A DNA stretch of 64,000 nucleotides from Hyphomicrobiales bacterium (GTDB lineage Bacteria; Pseudomonadota; Alphaproteobacteria; Rhodospirillales; JACKKN01): assembly GCA_024236415.1 (NCBI GenBank), contig JACKKN010000013.1, positions 65,159-129,158 on the forward strand. The letters are read 5' to 3'. The notes under the pieces were generated by a model that was given only the letters and a program-made list of their open reading frames with translations, ran no database searches and was not told the DNA's origin. Below are positions 26,803 to 34,830 of the stretch, piece after piece (position 1 is the stretch's first letter; each line of letters starts with the position of its first letter). A program made the translations under genes and the position numbers.

Positions 26803-27562
26803 GGGCCGGGCCGCCCTGATCACCGCCGCCGGCAGCGGGGTCGGCCGCGGAGTCGCCCTGCGCCTGGCCGCCGAGGGCGCCGACGTCACCGTCTGGGACC
26901 GCGACGCCGACGCCCTGGACGCGGCGGCGCAGGAGGCCGCCGCGGCCGGGGTCGCCCTGCGCACCCGGGCCCTGGACATGACCGTGGGCGCGGCCATCGA
27001 CGACGGGGTGGCGGCCCTGGTCGCCGCCACCGGCCGCATCGATGTGCTGGTCAACAACATCGGCGGCTCCCTGCACACGCCGTTCCGCTTCCTGGAGCAG
27101 TCCGACGAGGACTGGGACCGGGTGCTGGATGTCAACGTCACCGCCTGCGTGCGCACCACGCGGGCGGTGCTGCCGCACATGGTCGCCGCCGGTTACGGCC
27201 GCATCATCAACATGGGGTCCAAGGCCGGCCGCTACGGCAGCCTGTTCGCCGGCGCCAACTACGTCGCCTCCAAGGGCGCCATGCAGGCCCTGACCATGCA
27301 GCTGGCCCAGGAGTTCGGGCCCCAGGGCATCACCTGCAACACGGTCTGCCCCGGCGCCATCCTGACGCCGCGGGTGCAGGGCCTGCTGGCCGAGCGCCAG
27401 ACGCCCGAGGAGCGCGAGCGGGTGCTGAAATCGATCCCCGTGCGCCGCCACGGCGTGGTCGAGGACGTGGCCGCCGCCATCGCCTACCTGACGTCCGAGG
27501 AGGCGGGCTTCGTCACCGGCGCGTCGCTGGACGTGAACGGCGGCCAGAGCATGGCCATCTGA
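26789..27562 (+). CDS. SDR family oxidoreductase (classical short-chain dehydrogenase)
   Basis: The 257-residue enzyme has the SDR cofactor motif AAGSGVGRG near residue 14, NNIGG in the fourth strand, a serine in INMGSKAG, and the catalytic YVASK, then the PGAI loop and the C-terminal GASLDVNGGQSM typical of FabG-like enzymes. The Asp in WDRDAD after strand two suggests NAD preference. The start lies inside the end of the ThDP-enzyme gene, indicating translational coupling. It probably oxidises or reduces an intermediate of the same pathway. Confidence 0.92.
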   Translation: MRRFEGRAALITAAGSGVGRGVALRLAAEGADVTVWDRDADALDAAAQEAAAAGVALRTRALDMTVGAAIDDGVAALVAATGRIDVLVNNIGGSLHTPFRFLEQSDEDWDRVLDVNVTACVRTTRAVLPHMVAAGYGRIINMGSKAGRYGSLFAGANYVASKGAMQALTMQLAQEFGPQGITCNTVCPGAILTPRVQGLLAERQTPEERERVLKSIPVRRHGVVEDVAAAIAYLTSEEAGFVTGASLDVNGGQSMAI

Positions 27563-27579
27563 GGCGCCGGGCGGGCGGC

Positions 27580-28386
27580 TCAGATCAGCCCGCGGGCCAC
27601 GTGCTCGATCTGCCGCGCGACCCCCAGGACGCGCGGCCCCAGGTCCTTTTCCAGGCGCTCCTTGGTGATGATCGAGCGCAGGCCGCCGACGTTGAGGGCG
27701 TAGGCCGGGTAGCCGTCGGGGCGGCGGATCGCGGCGCCGGCCGAGTTCGCCTCCGAGATCCATTCGCCCACGGTCATGGCGAACCCGCGTTCCTTGGCCA
27801 GCTTGAGGGCCCGCGTCATGCCCTGTTCCAGGCGCGGCCAGTCGGCGCCGTGGTGCCGGGCCAGCTGGGCCACCATCTTGGCCCGGTCGTCTTCGGGCAG
27901 GGCCGCCAGGAAGGCCCGGCCCATGCCCGTGCTGGGCATGGGAATGCGCGACCCGACCCCCAAACGGATGGCCATCGAGGCCGGCGTGCGGCAGGCCTCG
28001 ATGTAGATCATCTCCAGCCCGTTGGGCACCCCCAGGTAGATGGAGGCGTCGGCGTAGTCGGCCAGCTCCTGCATGTAGGGGCGGGCGATGTCGCGGATCT
28101 CCATCTGCGCCATCACGTCGTAGCCCAGGGTCAGGACCCCGGGCCCCAACAGGTAGCGGCCCGAATCCTCGACGTAGTTCAGGTACCCCAGCTCGGTCAG
28201 GGTGAAGGTGATGCGCGACACGGTGGGCTTGGGCAGGCCCACGCGCTCGGCGATCTCGGCGTTGCCCAGGGGCCGGTTGTCGGGGCCGAAGGCGCGCAGG
28301 ACCGACAGCCCGCGCGCCAGGGCGGTCATGAACCGGTAGTCCTTCTCCTCGGCCGTACCGGCCGGCTTTTCCTTTCTCCGCGGCAA
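27580..28386 (-). CDS. IclR family transcriptional regulator
   Basis: The 268-residue protein has an N-terminal winged helix-turn-helix (about residues 20-80: ALARGLSVLRAF, NAEIAERVGLPKPTVSRITFTL) and a C-terminal effector-binding IclR domain (TGMGRAFLAALPEDD, GWISEANSAGAAIRRPDG). The start is a TTG with a CAGGAA box upstream; Met20 is a less likely alternative. It is convergent with the SDR gene, 17 bases apart. A GAAAT-N4-TTTC palindrome 46 bases upstream of its start also occurs in the divergent tctC/phyH region, pointing to autoregulation and control of the catabolic cluster. Confidence 0.93.
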   Translation of the reverse strand: MPRRKEKPAGTAEEKDYRFMTALARGLSVLRAFGPDNRPLGNAEIAERVGLPKPTVSRITFTLTELGYLNYVEDSGRYLLGPGVLTLGYDVMAQMEIRDIARPYMQELADYADASIYLGVPNGLEMIYIEACRTPASMAIRLGVGSRIPMPSTGMGRAFLAALPEDDRAKMVAQLARHHGADWPRLEQGMTRALKLAKERGFAMTVGEWISEANSAGAAIRRPDGYPAYALNVGGLRSIITKERLEKDLGPRVLGVARQIEHVARGLI

Positions 28387-28431
28387 GGTGGCTCTTTCCT
28401 GTGTCGTCGTCCCCGTCGGCGCAGCCTATTT

Positions 28432-28444
28432 GAAATCCGTTTTC
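28432..28444. promoter_or_regulatory. IclR-type operator box upstream of the iclR gene
   Basis: GAAATCCGTTTTC has GAAA/TTTC arms in the same 13-base frame as the 24106 palindrome (shared GAAAT-N4-TTTC). It lies 46 bases before the IclR start codon, where autoregulation would be expected. Confidence 0.5.
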
Positions 28445-28490
28445 GAATCCACCGGCGCGGCCGGCAGCCCGCCGAGGGCACGGGGTCGCC

Positions 28491-28520
28491 CTGTCCAAGG
28501 CGGTGCGTTTCTGCTATAAT
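28491..28520 (+). promoter_or_regulatory. Sigma-70-like promoter of the acyl-CoA synthetase/dehydrogenase operon
   Basis: A perfect TATAAT (28515-28520) is preceded 18 bases upstream by a weak CTGTCC -35 element (28491-28496). It is 80 bases ahead of the chosen ATG in an otherwise GC-rich region, so the -10 box stands out. Confidence 0.55.
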
Positions 28521-28599
28521 ATGACCTTGTTCAGACGCCCGTTTGCGTCACCGAATCTTGGACGGGAAACGGGGTCGGCGTGCAGGTCGGAGTGGACGG

Positions 28600-30309
28600 A
28601 TGTCCGGGTTGCTCCGCAGTTACGTCAGTGGCCCCGGCCCCACGCCGCTTCGCGGCGAGACCGTGGGCGGCGTGTTCGACCGGGCGGTCGGCCACTGGCC
28701 CCATCATCAAGCCCTTGTCGTCCGGCACCAGGGCATCCGGTGGACCTACTTGGAATTGGCGGCACAGGTGGAATCCCTGGCCGCCGGGCTGCTGTCCCTG
28801 GGCCTGCGCCGGGGCGAGCGCATCGGCCTGCTGGCGCCCAACTGCGCCGAGTGGGTCGTCGCCCAGTTCGCCACCGCCAAGGCCGGGCTGATCCTGGTCA
28901 ACATCAACCCCGCCTACCGCCTGCCCGAGCTGCGCCAGGCCCTGCGGTCGGTGGGCTGCCGCGCCCTGATCACCGCCGACCGGTTCAAGGACAGCGACTA
29001 CCTGGCCATGCTGCGGCGCCTGTCGCCGGGGATCAACCGCCTGGCCTTCCCCAACCGCGAGCTGCCGGACCTGGAACGGGTGATCGTGCTGGCCGCCGAG
29101 GCCCCGGCCGGCACCCTGTCCTACGGCCAGGTCCGCCACGGCGCGACGGCGCGGGACCGCGCCCGGGTCGGCGACCTGGCCGAGGCGCTGCAGTTCGACG
29201 ACCCGGTCAACATCCAGTTCACCAGCGGCACCACCGGCACCCCCAAGGCCGCGGTGCTGAGCCACCACGCCATCGTCAACAACGCCCGCCTGGTGGCCGC
29301 CAATATGGACCTGACGCCGTCCGACCGGCTGTGCGTGCCGGTGCCCATGTACCACTGCTTCGGCATGGTCCTGGGCACCCTGGCCTGCGTCACCGTGGGC
29401 GCCTGCGCGGTGCTGCCGTCGGCCGGGTTCGACCCCCGCGCCACCCTCGACGCCCTGGAGGCCGAGCAGTGCACCGCCCTGCACGGGGTGCCGACCATGT
29501 TCATCGCCGCCCTGGACGACCCCGAGTTCGCGCGCTTCGACCTGCACCACCTGCGCACCGGCATCATGGCCGGCGCGCCCTGCCCCGAGGAGCTGATGCG
29601 CCGGGTCATGGGCGACATGCACCTGCCGCAGATCACCATCGCCTACGGCATGACCGAGACCGGCCCGGTCAGCTTCCAGACCCGGGTCGACGACAGCGTG
29701 GCGCGCCGGGTGTCGACGGTGGGCCGGGTGTTGCCCCACACCGAGGTCAAGATCGTCGACGCCGAGGGCTGCGTGGTGCCCACCGGCACGGCCGGCGAGC
29801 TGCTGACCCGGGGCTACTGCGTCATGCGCGGCTACTGGGAGCACCCCGAGCGCACGGCGGCGGCCATCGACGACGCCGGCTGGATGCACTCGGGCGACCT
29901 GGCGGTGATGGACGAGGCCGGGTACTGCCGCATCGTCGGCCGCCTGAAGGACATGATCATCCGCGGCGGCGAGAACATCTACCCGCGCGAGATCGAGGAC
30001 GTGCTGTACACCCACCCCAAGGTGGACGCGGCCGAGGTGTTCGGGGTGCGCGACGAAAAATACGGCGAAGAGGTCTGTGCCTGGATCAAGCTGCGCCGCG
30101 GCGCCGGCGCCACGGCCGAGGAGATCCGCACCTACTGCGGTGACCGCCTGGCCCACTTCAAGGTCCCGCGCCACATCCGGTTCGTGGTCGACTTCCCCAT
30201 GACCGTCACCGGCAAGGTGCAGAAGTTCCGCATGCGCCAGGCCATGGAAGAGGCCCTGGCGGACGGCGGGCCGCGGGCGCGGCCGGTGCCGCGGGGGGAC
30301 GCCGCATGA
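28600..30309 (+). CDS. AMP-binding acyl-CoA synthetase, FadD-like
   Basis: The 569-residue adenylate-forming enzyme has the P-loop-like FTSGTTGTPKAAVLSHHAI, the AYGMTETGP motif, the GWMHSGDLAVMDEAGYCRIVGRLKDMIIRGGENIYP stretch with the hinge Asp/Lys, and the C-terminal catalytic Lys in TVTGKVQKFRMR. It activates a carboxylic acid with ATP and CoA, most likely a medium, branched or short chain. The ATG at 28600 has a GGAG box and fits family starts, although the frame opens 19 codons earlier. Its stop overlaps the E1-alpha start by four bases (ATGA), so it belongs to the keto-acid dehydrogenase operon. Confidence 0.93.
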   Translation: MSGLLRSYVSGPGPTPLRGETVGGVFDRAVGHWPHHQALVVRHQGIRWTYLELAAQVESLAAGLLSLGLRRGERIGLLAPNCAEWVVAQFATAKAGLILVNINPAYRLPELRQALRSVGCRALITADRFKDSDYLAMLRRLSPGINRLAFPNRELPDLERVIVLAAEAPAGTLSYGQVRHGATARDRARVGDLAEALQFDDPVNIQFTSGTTGTPKAAVLSHHAIVNNARLVAANMDLTPSDRLCVPVPMYHCFGMVLGTLACVTVGACAVLPSAGFDPRATLDALEAEQCTALHGVPTMFIAALDDPEFARFDLHHLRTGIMAGAPCPEELMRRVMGDMHLPQITIAYGMTETGPVSFQTRVDDSVARRVSTVGRVLPHTEVKIVDAEGCVVPTGTAGELLTRGYCVMRGYWEHPERTAAAIDDAGWMHSGDLAVMDEAGYCRIVGRLKDMIIRGGENIYPREIEDVLYTHPKVDAAEVFGVRDEKYGEEVCAWIKLRRGAGATAEEIRTYCGDRLAHFKVPRHIRFVVDFPMTVTGKVQKFRMRQAMEEALADGGPRARPVPRGDAA

Positions 30310-31382
30310 CCGACCGCGTCGCCGACTTCCACGTCGATTTCACGCGCTTCCTGGCGCCCGACGGCACCGCCGTCGCCCCCCTGCCCGGCTTCTTCGACGA
30401 CCCGACCCTGCGCCGCCTGTACGGCCACATGGTCCTGGCCCGGGCCTTCGACACCAAGGCCATCGCCCTGCAGCGCACCGGGCGCCTGGGCACCTATGCC
30501 CCGTCCCTGGGCCAGGAGGCGGTGGCCGTGGCCGTCGGCGCCGCCATGGTGGACACCGACGTGCTGGTGCCCTCGTTCCGCGAGCACGGCGCGCAGTTGG
30601 TGCGCGGCGTGACGCTGCAGGAGCTGTTCCTGTTCTGGGCCGGCGACGAGCGCGGCAACGACTTCGCCGGTCCGCGCCAGGACTTCCCGGTGTGCATCCC
30701 GGTGGGCAGCCACGCCCCCCACGCCGCCGGCGTCGCCCTGGCCTTCAAGCTGCGCCGCGAGGCCCGCGCCGCCGTGTGCGTGTTCGGCGACGGCGCCACC
30801 TCCAAGGGCGACGTCTACGAGGCCATGAATCTGGCCGGGGCCTGGACCCTGCCGCTGGTGTTCGTGGTCGCCAACAACCAGTGGGCCATCTCGGTCCGGC
30901 GCGCGCACCAGACGGCGGCGCGGACCCTGGCCCAGAAGGCCGTCGCCGCCGGCTTCGCCGGCGAGCAGGTGGACGGCAACGACGTGGTCGCCCTGTGCCA
31001 CGCCCTGCGCCAGGCCCTGGACCGGGCCCGGGCCGGCGGCGGGCCGCACCTGATCGAGGCCCTGACCTACCGCCTGGGCGACCACACCACCGCCGACGAC
31101 GCCAGCCGCTACCGCGACGACGAGGAAGTGGGGCGCCACTGGAAGGAGGACCCCATCGCCCGCCTGCGCGCCCACCTGACGGCGCGCGGCGCCTGGACCC
31201 GCGACGACGAGGAGGCCCTGCTGACCGACTGCGCCGCCCGGGTCGAGGCCGCCGCCCGGGACGCCCAGGCCCTGGCCCCCGAGCCGGCCGCGGCCCTGTT
31301 CGACCACCTGTACGCCACCCTGCCGCCGGCCCTGGCCGGGCAACGGGCGGCCCTGGTCCAGGCGGAGGCCGACCATGCCTGA
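30306..31382 (+). CDS. 2-oxoacid dehydrogenase E1 component, alpha subunit
   Basis: The 358-residue ThDP-binding subunit has RTGRLGTYAPSLGQEAVAV, the GDGATSKGDVYEAMNLAG to FVVANNQWAIS ThDP motif (GDG to NN), and the phosphorylation-loop-like YRLGDHTTADDASRYR. It decarboxylates a 2-oxo acid and passes the acyl group to the E2 lipoyl arm. The operon partner leucine/valine-type dehydrogenase favours branched-chain keto acids (a BkdA1-like role) over pyruvate or acetoin, but the sequence alone does not decide. It overlaps E1-beta by eight bases. Confidence 0.93.
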   Translation: MTDRVADFHVDFTRFLAPDGTAVAPLPGFFDDPTLRRLYGHMVLARAFDTKAIALQRTGRLGTYAPSLGQEAVAVAVGAAMVDTDVLVPSFREHGAQLVRGVTLQELFLFWAGDERGNDFAGPRQDFPVCIPVGSHAPHAAGVALAFKLRREARAAVCVFGDGATSKGDVYEAMNLAGAWTLPLVFVVANNQWAISVRRAHQTAARTLAQKAVAAGFAGEQVDGNDVVALCHALRQALDRARAGGGPHLIEALTYRLGDHTTADDASRYRDDEEVGRHWKEDPIARLRAHLTARGAWTRDDEEALLTDCAARVEAAARDAQALAPEPAAALFDHLYATLPPALAGQRAALVQAEADHA

Positions 31383-32355
31383 CATCACCCTGGTCGAGGC
31401 CGTGAACCTGGCCCTGGCGCGGGCCATGGCGGAGGACGACCGGGTCATCGTGTTCGGCGAGGACGTGGCCGTGGACGGCGGCGTGTTCCGCGCCACCGAC
31501 GGCCTGCTGGCCCGGTTCGGCCCCGACCGGGTGTTGGACACGCCCCTGTCCGAGGGCCTGTTCGCCGGCCTGGCCGTGGGCGTGGCGGCCCAGGGATTCC
31601 GCCCGGTGGCCGAGTTCCAGTTCATGGGCTTCATGCTGCCGGCCCTGGACCAGGTCATGAACCACGCCGGCCGCCTGCGCAACCGCACCCGCGGGCGGCT
31701 GACCTGCCCGCTGGTGCTGCGCGCCCCCTATGGCGGCGGCATCCACGCGCCCGAGCACCATTCCGAAAGCTTCGAGTCCCTGTTCGCGCACGTGCCGGGG
31801 ATCCGGGTGGTGGTGCCGTCGTCGCCGGCCCGGGCCTATGGCCTGCTGCTGTCGGCCATCCGCGACCCGGACCCGGTGGTGTTCCTGGAACCCAAGCGCC
31901 TGTACCGGGCGCGGCGCCAGGAGGTGCCCGACGACGGCGCCGGCGCGCCGCTGGACCGCTGTTTCGTGCTGCGCCCGGGCACGGACCTGACCCTGGTCAC
32001 CTGGGGCGCCATGGTGGCCGAGACCCTGGACGCGGCCCAGGCCCTGGACCGCGAGGGGGTGGCGGCCGAGGTCATCGACGTCGCCACCCTGAAGCCCCTG
32101 GACACGGACACGATCCTGGCTTCGGTGGCCAAGACCGGCCGCTGCGTCATCGTCCACGAGGCGGCGCTGACCGCCGGGTTCGGCGCCGAGGTGGCCGCGC
32201 GCCTGGCCGACGACGGCCTGTTCGACCTGCGCGCGCCCGTGCGCCGGGTGGCCGGATGGGACACGGTCATGCCCTACCCGCGGCAGGAACGCCGGTACAT
32301 GCCGGGCACCGACCGGATCCTGGCGGCGGCGCGGGGCCTGATGGAGTACGCATGA
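31375..32355 (+). CDS. 2-oxoacid dehydrogenase E1 component, beta subunit
   Basis: The 326-residue subunit has the transketolase-like fold of PdhB/BkdA2: NLALARAMAEDDRVIVFGEDVAVDGGVFRAT with the ThDP-activating Glu, RVLDTPLSEG, PVAEFQFMGFMLPALDQVMNH, and VIDVATLKPLDTDTI near the C-terminus. It forms the alpha2-beta2 E1 heterotetramer with the preceding gene product. The overlaps on both sides (8 bases with E1-alpha, 4 with E2) indicate tight translational coupling. Substrate is uncertain, as for E1-alpha. Confidence 0.94.
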   Translation: MPDITLVEAVNLALARAMAEDDRVIVFGEDVAVDGGVFRATDGLLARFGPDRVLDTPLSEGLFAGLAVGVAAQGFRPVAEFQFMGFMLPALDQVMNHAGRLRNRTRGRLTCPLVLRAPYGGGIHAPEHHSESFESLFAHVPGIRVVVPSSPARAYGLLLSAIRDPDPVVFLEPKRLYRARRQEVPDDGAGAPLDRCFVLRPGTDLTLVTWGAMVAETLDAAQALDREGVAAEVIDVATLKPLDTDTILASVAKTGRCVIVHEAALTAGFGAEVAARLADDGLFDLRAPVRRVAGWDTVMPYPRQERRYMPGTDRILAAARGLMEYA

Positions 32356-33446
32356 TGGATGACCGCGACGACGCCGTGTTCCGCCTGCCCGACCTGGGCG
32401 AGGGCCTGCAGGAGGCCGAGATCGTCGGCTGGCACGTGTCCGCGGGCGAACACGTGGTCACCGACCAGCCCCTGGTGTCGGTGGAAACCGACAAGGCGGT
32501 GGTCGAGGTGCCCTCGCCCCATTCCGGCCGCATCAAGCGCCTGTGCGCCGAGGCGGGCGCCGTGATCCCGGTGGGCGCGCCCCTGGTCGAGTTCGAGACC
32601 GCCCCCGCCGCCGACACCGGCACGGTGGTGGGCGAGGTCGCGGCCGCGCCGGCACGGGTCAGGGCCGCCCCGGCGGTGCGCAAGCTGGCCGCCGACCTGG
32701 GCGTGGACCTGGCCGCCGTGACCGCCACCGGCCCCGGCGGCACGGTGACCGGCGACGACGTGCGCGCCGTCGCCGCCACCGGCGAAAACGGGGGCGGTGA
32801 CGGCGACGACGAGCCCCTGCGCGGCCCGCGCCGCGCCATGGCCGCCAACATGGCCGCCGCCGACGCCGTGCGCGCCAGCGTCACCGACCGCGCCGACGTC
32901 GAATCTTGGTATGCGCTTGATAGCGGGGGTCAGGACGTGACCGAACGCCTGATCCGCGCCGTGGCCCGGGCCTGCGCCGCCGCCCCGGCGCTGAACGCCT
33001 GGTACGAGGCCGGGCGCGGTGCGCGGCGCCTGCACGCCACGGTCGACCTGGGCCTGGCCGTGAACACCGACGAGGGCCTGTTCGTGCCGGTGCTGCGCGA
33101 CGTGGCCAACCGCGCAGCCGACGACCTGCGCGCCGGCCTCGACGCCCTGAAGCGCGACGTGCGCGCCCGCACCATCCCGCCGGCCGAGATGCGCGGCGCC
33201 ACCATCACCCTGTCCAACTTCGGGCCCCTGGGCGGGCGCCACGCGGTGATGGTCATCCCCCGGCCCCAGGTGGCCATCGTCGGCGCCGGCCGCGCCGGGC
33301 GCGAGCCGGTGGCCGATTCCGCCGGCGGCATCGCCGTGCACTGGCTGCTTCCCCTGTCGGTCACCTTCGACCACCGCGCCGTCACCGGGGCCGAGGCAGC
33401 GGCCTTCCTGATGGCGCTGAAGGACGACCTGGAACGGAACGCATGA
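32352..33446 (+). CDS. 2-oxoacid dehydrogenase E2 (dihydrolipoamide acyltransferase)
   Basis: The 364-residue protein has one lipoyl domain (residues about 8-85, lipoylated Lys48 in ETDKAVVEV), a peripheral-subunit-binding domain (about 108-145, APAVRKLAADLGVDLAAVTATGPGGTVTGDDV) and a compact catalytic domain ending in FDHRAVTGAEAAAFL with active-site His341. The catalytic domain is somewhat short compared with typical E2 proteins of 400 residues or more. It starts at ATGATG overlapping the E1-beta stop. No E3 (lipoamide dehydrogenase) gene follows, so a shared E3 is expected. Confidence 0.93.
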   Translation: MMDDRDDAVFRLPDLGEGLQEAEIVGWHVSAGEHVVTDQPLVSVETDKAVVEVPSPHSGRIKRLCAEAGAVIPVGAPLVEFETAPAADTGTVVGEVAAAPARVRAAPAVRKLAADLGVDLAAVTATGPGGTVTGDDVRAVAATGENGGGDGDDEPLRGPRRAMAANMAAADAVRASVTDRADVESWYALDSGGQDVTERLIRAVARACAAAPALNAWYEAGRGARRLHATVDLGLAVNTDEGLFVPVLRDVANRAADDLRAGLDALKRDVRARTIPPAEMRGATITLSNFGPLGGRHAVMVIPRPQVAIVGAGRAGREPVADSAGGIAVHWLLPLSVTFDHRAVTGAEAAAFLMALKDDLERNA

Positions 33447-33462
33447 ACGGGAGGACCCGGCC

Positions 33463-34569
33463 ATGACCACCCCCTTCGCCTTCGCCGACGACCTGGGCCC
33501 CGAGAAGATCATCCACCTGTACGACCCGGCCACGGGCCTGAAGGCCATCGTCGTGGTCGACAACGTGGCCGCCGGGCCGGCCATCGGCGGCACCCGCATG
33601 GCCGCCGACGTGACCCTGGAGGAATGCGTCCGCCTGGCCCGGGCCATGACCCTGAAGAACGCCGCCGCCGGCCTGCGCCACGGCGGCGCCAAGTCGGTGA
33701 TCGTGGGCGACCCCAGGATGCCGGCGGCGGACAAGGAGCGCACCATCCGCGCCTTCGCCAAGGCCATCGCCGACCTGCGCGACTACATCCCCGGCCCCGA
33801 CATGGGCACCGACGAGACCTGCATGGCCTGGGTCCATGACGTGACCGGGCGGTCGGTGGGCCTGCCGCCCGAGCTGGGCGGCATCCCGCTGGACCGGATC
33901 GGCGCCACCGGGTTCGGCCTGGCCCAGGCCATCGACGCGGCGCGCGGATTCTGCGGGCTGGAGCTGGACGGCGCCCGGGTGGTGGTCCAGGGATACGGCT
34001 CGGTGGGCCGCCACGCGGCGCGGTTCCTGGCCGCCCGGGGCGCGCGCCTGGTCGCCGTGTCGGACAGCCGCGGCGCCCTGGCGAACCCCGACGGCATCGA
34101 CCTGGACGCCCTGGACGCCGCCAAGGCCGCCGGCAAGGGCGTGGCCGACTGCGCCGCCGGCACGCCCCTGGCCGCCGACGACCTGGTGGCGGTGGACTGC
34201 GAGGTCTGGATCCCCGCCGCCCGGCCCGACGTGATCCACGGCGACAACGTGGACCGCCTGCGCGCCCGCCTGGTGGCCGAGGGCGCCAACATTCCGGCCA
34301 CGGCCGGGGCCGAGCGCCGCCTGCACGAACGCGGCATCCTGGTGCTGCCCGACTTCATCGCCAACGCCGGCGGCGTCATCTGCGCCGCCGTGGAATACGC
34401 CGGCGGCACCCGGGCCGACGCCTTCGCCGTGATCGAGGAGAAGATCCGCGGCAACACCCGCGCCGTGCTGGAGGACGCCGCCGCCCGCGCCGTGCCGCCG
34501 CGCCAGGCCGCCGACGACCTGGCGGCCGCCCGCGTGCGCCGCGCCATGGCCTACCGCAAGACCTATTGA
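33463..34569 (+). CDS. Glu/Leu/Phe/Val family amino acid dehydrogenase (leucine/valine dehydrogenase-like)
   Basis: The 368-residue NAD-dependent enzyme has the catalytic lysine region LKNAAAGLRHGGAKSVI (Lys65 and Lys77), the dinucleotide motif GYGSVG (177-182), and AEGANIPATAGAERRLHERGILVLPDFIANAGGV. Its length and the GGTR segment match leucine/valine/phenylalanine dehydrogenases rather than glutamate dehydrogenases. It oxidatively deaminates a branched or aromatic amino acid to the 2-oxo acid, which is the substrate of the E1/E2 complex encoded just upstream. This is the best clue that the operon degrades branched-chain amino acids. Confidence 0.92.
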   Translation: MTTPFAFADDLGPEKIIHLYDPATGLKAIVVVDNVAAGPAIGGTRMAADVTLEECVRLARAMTLKNAAAGLRHGGAKSVIVGDPRMPAADKERTIRAFAKAIADLRDYIPGPDMGTDETCMAWVHDVTGRSVGLPPELGGIPLDRIGATGFGLAQAIDAARGFCGLELDGARVVVQGYGSVGRHAARFLAARGARLVAVSDSRGALANPDGIDLDALDAAKAAGKGVADCAAGTPLAADDLVAVDCEVWIPAARPDVIHGDNVDRLRARLVAEGANIPATAGAERRLHERGILVLPDFIANAGGVICAAVEYAGGTRADAFAVIEEKIRGNTRAVLEDAAARAVPPRQAADDLAAARVRRAMAYRKTY

Positions 34570-34594
34570 CGGCCCGGGCTGATTGCCTGGGCCG
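34570..34594 (+). terminator. Possible hairpin terminator after the dehydrogenase operon
   Basis: CGGCCCGGGC and GCCTGGGCCG pair (one G-T wobble) around the loop TGATT immediately after the stop codon. There is no T-run, so it may only be a 3' stabilising stem. Confidence 0.35.
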
Positions 34595-34660
34595 ATCGTC
34601 CCGGGCTGGCCGCCTGATCCGCCCGCCCGGGGGCCCCGCTGGCGGCCGATTTCCATGGGC

Positions 34661-34687
34661 TATTTGATCGATAAATTCGATCAAATA
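34661..34687. promoter_or_regulatory. 27-base inverted repeat upstream of the peroxiredoxin gene
   Basis: TATTTGATCGA and TCGATCAAATA form perfect 11-base arms around TAAAT, within an AT-rich island 144 bases before the ATG. The dyad is typical of a dimeric regulator site; a peroxide-sensing regulator is likely from context but not identifiable from the sequence. Confidence 0.55.
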
Positions 34688-34830
34688 AATCTTAATTATC
34701 GCCTTTTGGAATTTATCGGGATCGGCTAAATTAGCATCATCTAATATACAGACCGCCGGCCAGACACCCCCGGAATCCTCCGACCGCCGAACCGGTGCCC
34801 TTCCAACCACAACACAAGGAGTCAAGATCA

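Noticed and set aside
25111..26819. A second plus-strand frame of about 519 codons over the ThDP-enzyme gene and the long minus-strand frame opposite it
   Set aside because: Neither has ThDP motifs or a start signal; the real gene is established by its family motifs.
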